Part shown: positions 1 to 10,655 of the stretch, piece by piece
Position numbering within the stretch: the first letter of the stretch is position 1
How the letters are laid out: each line of letters begins with the position of its first letter
Source: Pascua guehoae
Lineage: Eukaryota; Basidiomycota; Tremellomycetes; Trichosporonales; Trichosporonaceae
Reading direction: 5' to 3'
DNA length: 64,000 nucleotides
Assembly: GCA_001600415.1 (NCBI GenBank)
Contig: BCJX01000006.1
Coordinates: 1,486,364 to 1,550,363 of the forward strand
Position numbers and translations under genes: made by a program
The notes under the pieces: generated by a model
Seen by the model: only the letters and a program-made list of their open reading frames with translations
What the model was told of the DNA's origin: nothing
Databases searched by the model: none

Positions 1-73
1 AAGGCCCTGTGGCAGCTCCATCTCCTTGCACACAAAACACAAGTCTCGCCTCTGAAAACCAACACCACCAAGG

Positions 74-2063
74 ATGTCTTCTTCAAATGAGCCCGTCTAC
101 ACGCTCGCCGAGGGTCAGTGCAAGCTCTCCCTCATCGTGATGCACACCAATAGTCCCATCCTGTCTCATCTCCAGAGTCATACATGCACAGATGAAGCTA
201 ACCTCCAGGCTGCCCCATGGCGAGCGCCTCGACGGCCCAGCGCTTCGGCAACGACACGCCCATCAAGGGCCTAATGCTCATGCAGGACACGCAGATGATC
301 GAAGTCCTGGCCCACTTTAGCCGTGAGCGCATCCCCGAGCGCACTGTCCACGCCGGCGCTGTCGGTGCGTGGGGTGAGCTCGAGGTCACTGCCGACAACT
401 CGGACATTACCTCGGCCAAGTTTCTCAACGGCATGGGCAAGAAGAGCAAGGTCCTCTGGCGCCTGTCTATCACGGGACCGGAAAAGGGCCACTACGAGAC
501 TACCCGCGACGTCCGCGGTTGGGCCATGAAGATCTTCACAGAGGAGGGCAACCAGGACTTTGTGTTCAACAGCATTGTGGGTAGCGCACAGTTTGGAGAT
601 ACGAACACTGACACCGCCTTCAGCCTACCTTCTTTATTCGCGACCCTATCAAGTTCCCTTCCATGAACCGGTCGCACAAGGACGGTCCTGCTTTGAACGC
701 CCCGGATCCGAACATGGTGAGTGAAGGTCATCGCGTAGTTTGGTACACGCTGACCGGCAGTTCTGGGAGTAAGTACAGTATCTGAAATCCTAAAGTCCAC
801 CATCGGCCAACAGGAATTAACGTTCAGTTTCCACGTCAACAACCAGGAAGGTATCCACGCCCTCATGATGCTCTTCTCCAACCGCGGCATTCCTGCGTCG
901 ACGCGTGAGCTCAACGGCTACAGTGGCCACACGTACAAGTTTACAAAGGACGTAGGTATATTCCGTTCCGACAGGCTTCTGCCTCGTACTAGGTAACTGA
1001 CATTATGTAACAGGACGACACGTTTGTCTACGTCAAGATCCACTTTATCTCAAACCAGGGCGCCAAGGGCATGAAGCGCGAGCTCGCCCACAAGATTGGG
1101 GGAGAGAACCCAAAGTACCACACCAAGGACATGTGGGACCACATTGAGCGAGGAGAATACCCGTCTTGGACCATGTACGCCCAGGTTATGAAGCCTGAGG
1201 AGGCGGAAAACTACCGCTGGAACATCTTTGACATGACAAAGGTGTGGCCTCACAAGGACTTTCCTCTGCGCGAGATGGCAAAGTTGACCTTGAACAAAAA
1301 CGTAAGTGATGTGTCTGCAGTCGTTTGTCAAATTCAAAGCAGTGCCGTGATTCTGACATCGATATCAGCCTCGTAACTATTTCTCGGACATTGAGCAGGC
1401 AGCATTCTCGCCGTCGACGATGGTTCCAGGCCTCGCACCGACGCTCGACCCTGGTAAGTCTTAACGGCATCCCACGTCAGTGCACTACCCTAACACCTCA
1501 GTCCTCCAGTCGCGCATGTTTGCCTACCCGGACGCAGCCCGATACCGCGTCGGCGCAAACTACCAGCAGCTCCCGTGCAACCGCCCAGTCTGTGAGGTGT
1601 ACCAGCCATACGAGCGCAACGGCGCAATGCGCTACGAGACCAACTACGGCTCGGACCCGAGCTATGTTCAGTCTCAGCTCAAGCCGATCCGCTTCAAGGG
1701 CAAGATTGGCGCCAACGGATACTCGGTCGGCCACTGGAAGAAGGAGTTTTCGGGTATTGTCGCAGGCTACGAGTCTGAAGTCACCGAGGACGACTTTATC
1801 CAGGCCAAGATGATGTGGGACGTCCTGTGCAAGAGCAACGAGCAGGAGGACTTTGTCGGCAACGTCGTCGAGACCCTCGGTGAAGCGCTGCCCGAGCTGC
1901 AGAAGCCCGCAATTGGTATGTTCTACATCTTGCCAGGCAGTTTGGCCAGCTCGTCTTCCGCGACATTGGCTGACTCTTAGAAATGTTCACCAGGGTCGAC
2001 AAGGACCTTGGTAGCATGATCCAGAAGGCTGTAGACGTTCACAACTCGAAGAAGAAGAAGTAA
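74..2063 (+). CDS. catalase (haem, clade of small-subunit catalases)
   Basis: Breaks down hydrogen peroxide to water and oxygen. Nine exons can be joined (74-113, 209-576, 624-716, 761-768, 828-951, 1014-1301, 1369-1453, 1502-1915, 1981-2063), giving 500 aa, the usual length of the small-subunit class. Visible family marks are the catalytic His in RIPERTVHAG, the distal Asn region in GNQDFVFN, FFIRDPIKFPSMNRSHK, FWDFHVNNQEG, and the proximal haem segment SRMFAYPDAARYRVG with the Arg...Tyr haem ligand pair. The start is the only Met in frame before the conserved EGCP segment created by splicing. It ends in four lysines, with no SKL-type PTS1, so a cytosolic location is more likely than a peroxisomal one (inference). 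Several normally strict positions differ: HAG instead of HAKG, and GNQD instead of GNWD. Exon 4 is only 8 nt. Confidence 0.93.
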
Positions 2064-2257
2064 ATAGGTCATAGAAACCTTTGAGAATAAATGGGGATGC
2101 AAACTGTGTGGAATCGGGCCCCCGTGTCCATGGGCTTGTTCGCATATGCGAACAAGACGAAAGCCTTCATTTCCCTCCCCCTCTCTGGGCTCCAATAGGT
2201 GGGCTTGAGGGGGATGGGACATATTCTGCATGAGACATTTTTACTGTATTGTCGTGC

Positions 2258-3079
2258 TTAGTGTGGGGTGAGGATACCAGCCTCGATGGTCATCCTGCCC
2301 TCGCTGTCCCAGGTGTGGCGCCAGTTGCCGTGGCCCGCTGCGGCCGCACACTTATCATCGATCCTGTCGGGCCAGGTAGTGGTTTTGGTGGGCTTTTGGC
2401 CTTCGGCCTCAGGGATGCCGTAGGCGACGTTAAAGTACGGGGTGCATTCGCGCTGCTCGGGGGTTTTGCCGTCATTGTTGTACCAGTACCACTCGAGCCA
2501 CTGGGCAGCGGTGCCGCTGAGAGGGCCATAATTGGCATCCGTCCAGAACGACGCAATGTATGTCGCGCGCCCAGTGTCGTCGATGATCGTCCCGTTCCAG
2601 CGGCGTGAGCCGTCCGGCGTCTTCTCGACAACCTTGGATTCGATCGTGTACCAACGCCCAAAGTCGATATCGATGTCGAGCGAGCAAGACACTCCGGCGC
2701 CAAGGTCGGCGCCGTCCGAGCAGCGCTCGGGGTCGCCAATGCTCGACCCATTGCCAAACACCGAGTACGCGACATGGCCGGTCGTCGACCTCGTACCAGG
2801 GGTAAAGGGCTGGACGCCAAAGTACAGCGAGTTATGGCCCTTGAACCACCACGACGATGCGGCGTAGTAGCCGGTAATCTGAGTTGCGTTCGGGTAGATG
2901 TAAAAACTGTCCTTGACCGACTCAACACCCTCTGCTGGGAGGTTGGAGTAACTAACGAATTGGCCCACACCGGGGCCAGGCTTGGCAGCGACGAGGGGAG
3001 CGGCGGCAGCGGCAATGAGGGCGAGAGTGGAGAGCATGGCGGGTCGAGGTGTTGGGAGAGGCGGGATGCTGGTTGACAA
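2258..3079 (-). CDS. small secreted protein, unrecognised
   Basis: Single uninterrupted frame of 273 aa. The second Met (about position 3037) starts a textbook signal peptide (MLSTLALIAAAAAPLVAAKP), so the mature secreted form probably begins near Lys33 of the long frame; the first 14 residues may be untranslated. The rest is rich in Trp and Tyr (SSWWFKGHNSLYFGVQ, WLEWYWYNNDG) and has three N-glycosylation sequons (NAT, NGS, NGT) and four Cys that could form two disulphides. Sequence style suggests a beta-sheet extracellular protein, but no named family is recognised. It converges on the catalase, with only about 190 bp between the stop codons. Confidence 0.8.
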   Translation of the reverse strand: MSTSIPPLPTPRPAMLSTLALIAAAAAPLVAAKPGPGVGQFVSYSNLPAEGVESVKDSFYIYPNATQITGYYAASSWWFKGHNSLYFGVQPFTPGTRSTTGHVAYSVFGNGSSIGDPERCSDGADLGAGVSCSLDIDIDFGRWYTIESKVVEKTPDGSRRWNGTIIDDTGRATYIASFWTDANYGPLSGTAAQWLEWYWYNNDGKTPEQRECTPYFNVAYGIPEAEGQKPTKTTTWPDRIDDKCAAAAGHGNWRHTWDSEGRMTIEAGILTPH

Positions 3080-6000
3080 GGGAGCTCAGAGCCCGATTAT
3101 TTTATACCATACAACTCGTAAAATCCTGGTAACACCCATGACATTGGCCTTCGTTGGCCGGTCGGGAGGGTCGCCGAGTCGGGGGTCGATTATTGACATG
3201 ATCGGGCCTCCGATGCACTCCGACAGAGGTAGCCTCAAACTAGACCCAGGTAGAGTTTACACCATCAGTTCATGTTTCAGCGTCGCCCATGCGAGACCAA
3301 ACGCCACCAGGTCGAAAGATAAATCCAGTTGCAAAGGTGGCACACCCGGTCCTCCATCTCGCCACTAGCCGAAAGACCAAACGATGGTGACGTCAGAACG
3401 GTGCAAGTCGCTTGATAGGATAGCGCAAATACCTCACACAAGCATGTCCACCCGATGTCCATGAGCACATGGTCGATATCCTGTAGTTTAGCCAGAGCGG
3501 CCAGTGTCGATGGCGTTATCTTCAGCATTATAGCATGCCCCATGGCTCTTGGGGATCGTCGCCCACGCTGCTACCCTTCTAGAAGAACGGATGCGGTAGC
3601 CGGTGCGCGCTGTGTTCCGCGGATTTCGTCCCGGTCCGCACGTGCACCTGTTCTAAACCCAACACTAGTGGTCAATAGCGCCAACACAAACTCTTGCTGA
3701 TCATTGCTGATACTCTCTTGCTGACTCACACGCTCACACTCGAGCTGCGCAATAATCTAACGGCGACGAGTCCGAAACGTGAGGCCGAAGGAGTGGGTGA
3801 CGCTACGGCGGAGAAATGTGTGCAGCCTCGGCGCTTTACCCGCCTCAACGTCCTCGATATAGAGGCACTATCCATGTGTAGCGGTACTTGAGTCACAGTG
3901 GGCTCTCAGGAAAGCTTGCAAGCAGTGGGGATACGAGAGGAGGACAGCGTACCCGACAGGTTAGCAACATGTAGGCTTGGTGCTCCACGAGGGGACTTGA
4001 ATGCGCCGCCACATTCCAATAGTCGGAGCTCGGAGACAAGGTCAATTAAGGAACCCGTGTACCGTGCGACAAATTCGCCGACGAGTGGGGACGGTCGTCC
4101 GACGTCCTCGGCCGTGTCGTAGCCCCGGTGGTCGATGATGTTGTGGGTCAAGCACAAGAAGGCGTTGCGACCTAAGAGACGTCACGAGCTTGATGGGTGA
4201 CCATATGAACATATGGTGGTCCATGCTACAACCTAGAGGACAGCCGTGGCAGCGCGAGGCGAGGCACTGCTGGTACCATTGTATCTTAGGTGCAGATCGT
4301 ACATGGGTGACTCCTTTGCCGGGCACATCCCTATCAACTTTGAAACAGGTCGATCGTGGGCTTGTGGAATGGACGACCAGAGGCAACCTGGATCCAATCA
4401 ACTGATACAGGCCCTATCAGGATATCAGACCCGAGCAACGCTCCTCGTTTCCTTTCCCGCCCCTTCATGGGGTTTGGAAGAGGAGGAGGTGCACGAAGTG
4501 CGTTACACATGTCCCGGTCGTGCTCGATGGTACTTTCTTCAAGGTCCTCCGGATGTGTGGTGGAGGCGCACATCCAACGCGACGCGTGAGAGGTCAGCGA
4601 CGTGCTTGGGGCCATGTGTACCTGACACGGCCGCATGAGATGCACCTGGCTGACCGCCAAGATATGTAGACAATCCAGGATAAGACAGTGCGGACGAACC
4701 AGGACCAGATATTAGCCCAAGTGCGTGAAACATCTTGTTTTTGGCACGTCGAAATGATTGACCGTGGGTCGCGGGGTTCCTTTCGATAGCGTGCTTGAGC
4801 ATTATGAGACGGTTCCAGGGTGTCAGAGTTGTGACCTTCATGGTCTGCCACATCGTGCTATTGTTCTTCACGCCCGGCTGAGCCGTTCCGTGTGCTCGCC
4901 ACACTATGTGCAGTCGTGCGAGTCGTTGTGTTTGCGGGGCTTTCCATCCTGCTAGGATAAGGCTACATCAGAGACCTGGCCGACACGGGGTATCCATCCG
5001 ATCCGTTTCCCGGAGCATTCCGCGGGCTTCGGAGGTCAATGCGCAGGACGCCTAGGACCAGGGCCAGTTCCCAAAGTGATTCCTACCCGGGTGTGGACTT
5101 TTGGCCATGACCTAAGGGTCTGGCCAGATTCGGACAAGGTTCATCCTTTAAGACATGGGGCCAGGGTAGGGCACCCTGGATGAGTGCCCACTGAGCCTGC
5201 CGGTTGCGGTTATGCGGGTCGCATGCTGCGTTGCTGTGCGTCGCCGCGGTGGGCTTGCCCTGGCACATCTGACACTTCCGAGCTTGATCTTCGACGCGTC
5301 GGTTGGCGGATGCCCGTGTCTGAGGTCTTGTTTGATCGGACCCCCGCGGATGATTTCAATCGTAGGCCAAGGTGAGACAGCATGGTCCTTCTCAGTGCAA
5401 AGGTAAGTGCTGTTGCCTTTGCTAACCAGAACCCTCGTGTTCCTTCCAATTGTATGCGGTGTCGATCTGATTGGAGTGCTGGTTTCTTGAACTGCAATAC
5501 TGTAGCACCACGAAGCCGCGCTATCCATATACCCAAAAGGTATCCTAAATACCGTCCAGAGGCATATCGGCGGATTCGCTTGATGAACATGTCGTGGGGA
5601 CGCGGCTGAGAGCGTGTACTATTGCATGAACAACGGGGTGCCAAAGGCGACAGGTAAATAAACAAATGACCAACAACCCCTCGCGGACACCGATGAGGTT
5701 GCGGACCGTGTAAGGCGTTGTTCTCTACTCTATTCTAGAAGCACTCAGGCACCCAAGACTATCAGTCTCATCATGCAAGCTACCGTCAACATGGTGGTCC
5801 CTCTTCTCACGGCCACCAACTCTAACTCGGACTTGACAACAAATACCGTTCCCCCTGGAGATTGACGAGAAGACGAAAGCGGACTCGGAGGATTGATGTG
5901 CTTCTTTTCTCAGTAGAGGCACCGGGATGGTGCTAGTAGTGAAGACGGCGGAGTCAGCAACGGTGGCGGCCGACTTGGGCTCTTCCGATCCCATATTGAC

Positions 6001-6135
6001 TTGGCAACACCTCCTTGTGGCTGTTGGTGGCGAGAATGCCTCCTCTCTCTTTATCGTGAGAACTACCATCACCTCAAGCGAGTCATGTATCGTTCTAACA
6101 CATCTTCATCCTCTGGCACACACAAACGTCACCGA
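3080..6135. other. 3-kb region without an organised gene; possible decayed retroelement
   Basis: All frames on both strands are broken into short pieces and codon use is unlike the neighbouring genes. On the minus strand around 5170-5300 one frame reads KCQMCQGKPTAATHSNAAC, a Cys/His cluster resembling a stretched Gag zinc knuckle, but no protease, integrase or reverse transcriptase motif and no LTRs could be found. The last few hundred bases before 6136 must include the promoter of the MATE gene. Confidence 0.35.
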
Positions 6136-7855
6136 ATGAGTAACCGCGGAAGCGACACGACTACTGTGGCAGTTGAGAGCCCGACTGTCACAGCCCCCCA
6201 GCCGACAAAATGGTGGAGGCGAGGCACCCGTGCAACGTGAGAGTTACTTCAAGCCCTTGACTTGACTGGCAAGCAATGCAGACAGATCCTGATGCATGAC
6301 CAGGTACCCAGGCGCGCTCGTATTCAATGTGGCGACTTTCCTCCTGCCGGCAGTGTATGGGACCCTGTCACGACTTTGGGTAGCCCAGCTCGATGCCTCA
6401 ATGGTCTCGGTTGCTGAGACGTACACGTATATTGGCGTCGCTGTTGAAGTTGTCAACGAGGGCCTCCCACGCGCCGCCTACAAGGTCATCGGCGACCGGG
6501 TGCGCAGGAGCGGGACGGACCGCATCCACATCTCGGTGGCGCTCATAGCCGTACAGTGTGCCCTTGGTGCGATACTCTCGCTCATCATATGCACGGCCGC
6601 AGGGCATTTCTCAAACGGGTTCGTGCCTATCGAGGTCCGTAATCGCAGCGTACAGTATATCCGCATCAGCGCCTTCTCGTCGCTCGCATCTGCCCTCGAC
6701 GTTGCCGTCACGTTTGCGACGCGCGCGCTCGACCGGCCCGACGTGCCGCTCGTCATTTCGAGCACCAAGACACTTGTCAACATTGTCCTCGACCTCATCT
6801 TTCTCAGCACGGTCCGTGTCACCCCCAACGTCACTGTCAACACCCAGGCAGCCATCCGCCTCGGGTGCGACTTTGCTGGTGCCCTTGCCGGCCTGACATT
6901 CTTCATCTGCATCGCCGGGCGGAATGTGGCGTGGCGCCGTATCTCGAGCTGTGGCATGCGGCCCTTACGTCCGTTACTCAAACCCGGAGCATTCACATTC
7001 GCCGAGTCGGCAGTGCGCAATGCGCTTTACCTGTGGCTCGTGAGCGGTATCGTATCGCTCGGCAACGACCAAGCAACTGCGTGGGCCATCTTCAACACCA
7101 TCCGCTGGGGACTCGTCATGGTACCCGTCAACGCGCTCGAGGTGACTAGTTCCACGTTTGTTGGTCATGAGTGGGGTGCATTCAAACAGTCTCTCCACGG
7201 CTATGGAGGAACTGGAACTAGCGTCTCGAGTGGCAGCGACCCGCCCGTTCTCGCATCCAGTGACGCCGGTGACGCACACTCGACACCCATCCAAGCTATC
7301 AAACGCGTCACCCGCCCAGCAGCAATTTCCACCATCCTCGCGCTCGTTGTAGAGGTTCCGCTCTGCCTTTTCATGTCCCTCTTTGGAGCAGAGCCGTTTG
7401 CCCGGTACCTCTCGCAGTCGCAGACTGTCGCGAAAATCACCGCACACATGTGGCGAACCATCGACTGGTGCTACATCTTCTACGCGGTGAATACCCAGCT
7501 CGCGTCCATCTTGCTCGCGACCGTTCCATGGTTGTACTTTACCCAGAGCCTTATTGCCAACTTGCTTTGGGTTTTACCGTGGGCAGCCTTCATACAGGCC
7601 CACGGCCTCACGAGTGGGTCGCCTTGGAAGTGGCACGCGATCGTATTTGGTGGCAGCATGGTGTTCTCGTTTGTCGTTATTGTCGTCGTTCTTGCCTATT
7701 GGGTAAGGCGTGTTTGGAGAATGGCGAAGCGGCGTGTGGACACCCCCAGCGAGGCGGCCAGTGCGATGGCGAGAAGTACGTCAAGTAGTTCGACGAGGCC
7801 AAAGGGGGGTTCTCAGGTTGGTAGGAATCTTCGTAGCGCGCTTGGTGCAGCTTGA
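6136..7855 (+). CDS. MATE-type multidrug/small-molecule transporter
   Basis: Polytopic membrane protein of the MATE/MVF flippase type, predicted to export organic substrates by cation antiport at a cell membrane; substrate unknown. Two exons: 6136-6236 codes a hydrophilic 34-residue N-terminus, a 67-nt intron follows, and 6304-7855 carries the rest, about 550 aa in total. The join gives the codon ACG and leads straight into YPGALVFNVATFLLPAVYG, the first membrane helix. About 12 hydrophobic segments can be counted, with a hydrophilic Ser/Gly-rich loop in the middle (around GYGGTGTSVSSG) separating two six-helix halves, as in MATE proteins. The C-terminus is basic and Ser-rich. The second exon alone has an in-frame Met (6296) and could be mistaken for a start; family length and the spliced frame favour 6136. 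Confidence 0.82.
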
Positions 7856-10655
7856 CACAGCCAATGTCGTATTACATGGAAATGCACATGCCGGCGGGAC
7901 TGGACAAGCATCGTCCACAATGCCCTTTGGGCAAGAGTCACCCGATCAAGGTATCCTTTGGCAAGTGGGGGGGTTTGGTTTGAATGCAAGTACCGTAAGG
8001 AACATTAAACGACAACACAGTGTGGTGGTTGGGTTGGTGACGCACCAGCTAACCCCCGACTCTGTCCATCGCATTACCAGCTGGGGGTCACTTGGAGTTC
8101 TTCATACCCTGTCGGACAGGGTAAGGCTTCATGCCCCAGAACGTGTTCGCTGGATCCACCAAGTGTGGGTCAGCCGGTATTGACGCTCGTGATCAAGCAG
8201 TGGCCCTGGCGTCAAAGTACACGGCGGCAGGCCGTGGCATGATGGGTTCGGGGGTTTGCTGCAGCCTGGTGTTGACTTCTGGGCAGGTCACATGCACGCA
8301 GCCGAAATCCAGCAGTTGGAAGAAGAAACGAAGCACGCACACGACCGGCACGTGGACGAGCTGCTTCTGAGTAGTTAGTCGTTGCCTTCCTGAGGCCATC
8401 AGGTGTTGTATCCGAATCTCCGTTTCCCGGATCCTATCCATTGAGGAGAGAAGCTACGTGTCAGAGTACCAGGGAGAGGGTCAGTTCCATGTTAGTCGTC
8501 GCCACTACCATTGAATGAACACGTTTCGTGGCACGTCGAGCCCGATATTGCCATTTGTACCTCGTTTTGGAACACAGGGGCGGCTGACGATGTATTTCAT
8601 GAGTTTCAGGGTCTTCCGACGCGGTCGAGTTCTGGTCCGTCTCTGCTGCCAGAAATCACACAGGGGCAAAGGGCGCGCCGGAAGCGGAGGGGTTGGTTGG
8701 AGGAGGAAGAGCCAAGCTAGCCAAGAGTGTAACACCCAACCGACAGGCAGGTCACAGGTCCCAACCAGGTCCAGGTCACTTACGACCCTGACGGCATAAC
8801 GCCAAACCCGACCAACCAAGACATCCATGTCCCATCCAGCATGCCATCAAGCCAAAGAGCAGACGCATCTGGACAGTTCCAAAGCTCCAGACGGGCTCCC
8901 AGGCAACTGGAGGCGGCGTCGTAAGCCTGCTCAAAATCAAGCGCACTCCGTGGCACTCCACCATACCGAAGACGCGAACGTTGCCGCTGCTTGCGCGCCG
9001 CAACCGTCAACCCCATGTACAGTACCGCGGATGCCGTACTACCGTGACAGTCCGTACCAACAACAGCCACCCGTTCCCTCGTCCTCTCATCTCCGCCCAC
9101 TCATATCCCAACCTTGCTTGATCTTGCACATCACATCTCCTACTTTCTTTGTGCACACTACTCTCCATCTCGGCACACCACTGCGCACAAGCGTCGAGCA
9201 CAAGCACACACCGCCCACCTACACTGCTGTTGTTCTCGCGCTTGCTGCGGTGTGTGCGTGTGACTGTCGCTGGTCGGTCGCTCCCTGCACTGGCTGCCGG
9301 CTGAACATTTGTTCCCTCGGCAGGGGGCCGGGGTGAGTCACCGTGCACTGCTGCCGGCCAGCCGAGCTGCATGTTGGATACCGCGAGTGGTGGACCGAAA
9401 CCCCGAGACAACGAGCCGAGCAGCGACGCGCAACGACTGGAAGACGCCAGTAGCCTGTCGCGTGTGGTTGAGCGAAACACACAAATAAGTCGGCATCCTC
9501 GCGCCGACCGCGCCCCTGCCAATCGCCGACGGTGCATCGGGCAACCTTTGAACGCCACCTGCGCCTCGGCCTGCGCCCATTGCGGCGCCTCTTTCCCTCG
9601 ACGACGCCCTCGCACCCCTTCTGGACCGACGCGACAGACAGTCCCACTGGGCCCACTTGCCCCTTGCTGCCAAGGACCGTGTCGTGGATCGTGTGTGCTC
9701 GGGCCCACCTGACACTCGGACTCTTTGTTTTTTTCGGAGCAGCGCGCGCTGTCCGACGGTTCCCTACGAATTGAAGTGGGACAAAAGTCCTACAACATCC
9801 TGTAGCATCCTACGACATCCTGCGACACGTTACGCATTGACCTCTTTTTGGTTTAGGATCATCAAAGACAACCAAGTGGTCCGAGCGCAGCCTGCGCCCC
9901 TTTCTGCTGTGCCTTTGTGCCAGACATTGTTCGCGCGCGACCATCCCCGCGACCGCGACCGCGACATCCCCCTTCGGCCCCTTGCCCCCCCCCGCGGCGC
10001 CCGTGTGCACCGTGTAGGCCGGCGCCCCCAGCGTCAGCCGCATCGCCCTGGGCCCTTTTGGCCGTCGCGCGCAGAAGCCAGCCCGCGTGCCAGCGAGCCA
10101 GAGTCGACCGCGTGCCGTGTGCCAGACAGACAGACGACACGCGTTAAAGAGACAGTGTAGGCACACCCGCGATCCGCGCCTCGCCCTCGCCCTCGCCGCT
10201 CATCTTGTTTCGACGTCGTTGTCGTTGTCGTCGCAATCTCCTGCTCGCCACCATTGCCCGCATCGACGACAAACAGTACAGTACCCACCCACCGGCTGCT
10301 CGTACTGCTCATCACTCGAGCCATTAAGAGCGCGAGCGAGCAACATCGCGACCGCAGTCGTTCCCACGCGCCGCGCGCCGTGCCGACCATTGTCATTCCT
10401 TAGCACCCCCACACGCACAACCATCGCCCCCTTCCTTACAAAACCTACCCGCCTCCCCCCCCCCCCCCCATCCTCCCCCCCTCTCCCCTCTCCCCTCCCC
10501 TCTCGGACAACTAATCCAACGCAACCTACACCACCACCACCCCTCTAGCACCATCATCCATCCCCAACTTCCATCATACTCTCCACTCCTATCCCCAACA
10601 CCTTCCTCCGTGATATCCTGCGCCCCAGCCTGTTCCACGGAGAGAAACTATCACC
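7856..10655. other. 2.8-kb gene-free region; long leader/promoter of the next gene
   Basis: No frame looks coding by codon use or homology. The last about 270 bases (10389-10655) are strongly C/T-rich on the plus strand, with a run of about 17 C near 10456, and pass directly into TCACCATGTC at the next start codon, as expected for a pyrimidine-rich fungal promoter and 5' UTR. GC-rich frames on both strands between 9000 and 10550 are low-complexity shadows. Confidence 0.5.

Noticed and set aside
9007..9708. Minus-strand frame of 233 codons
   Set aside because: Overlaps other open frames on both strands; Arg/Gly-rich composition without motif or splice support, in the leader region of the next gene.
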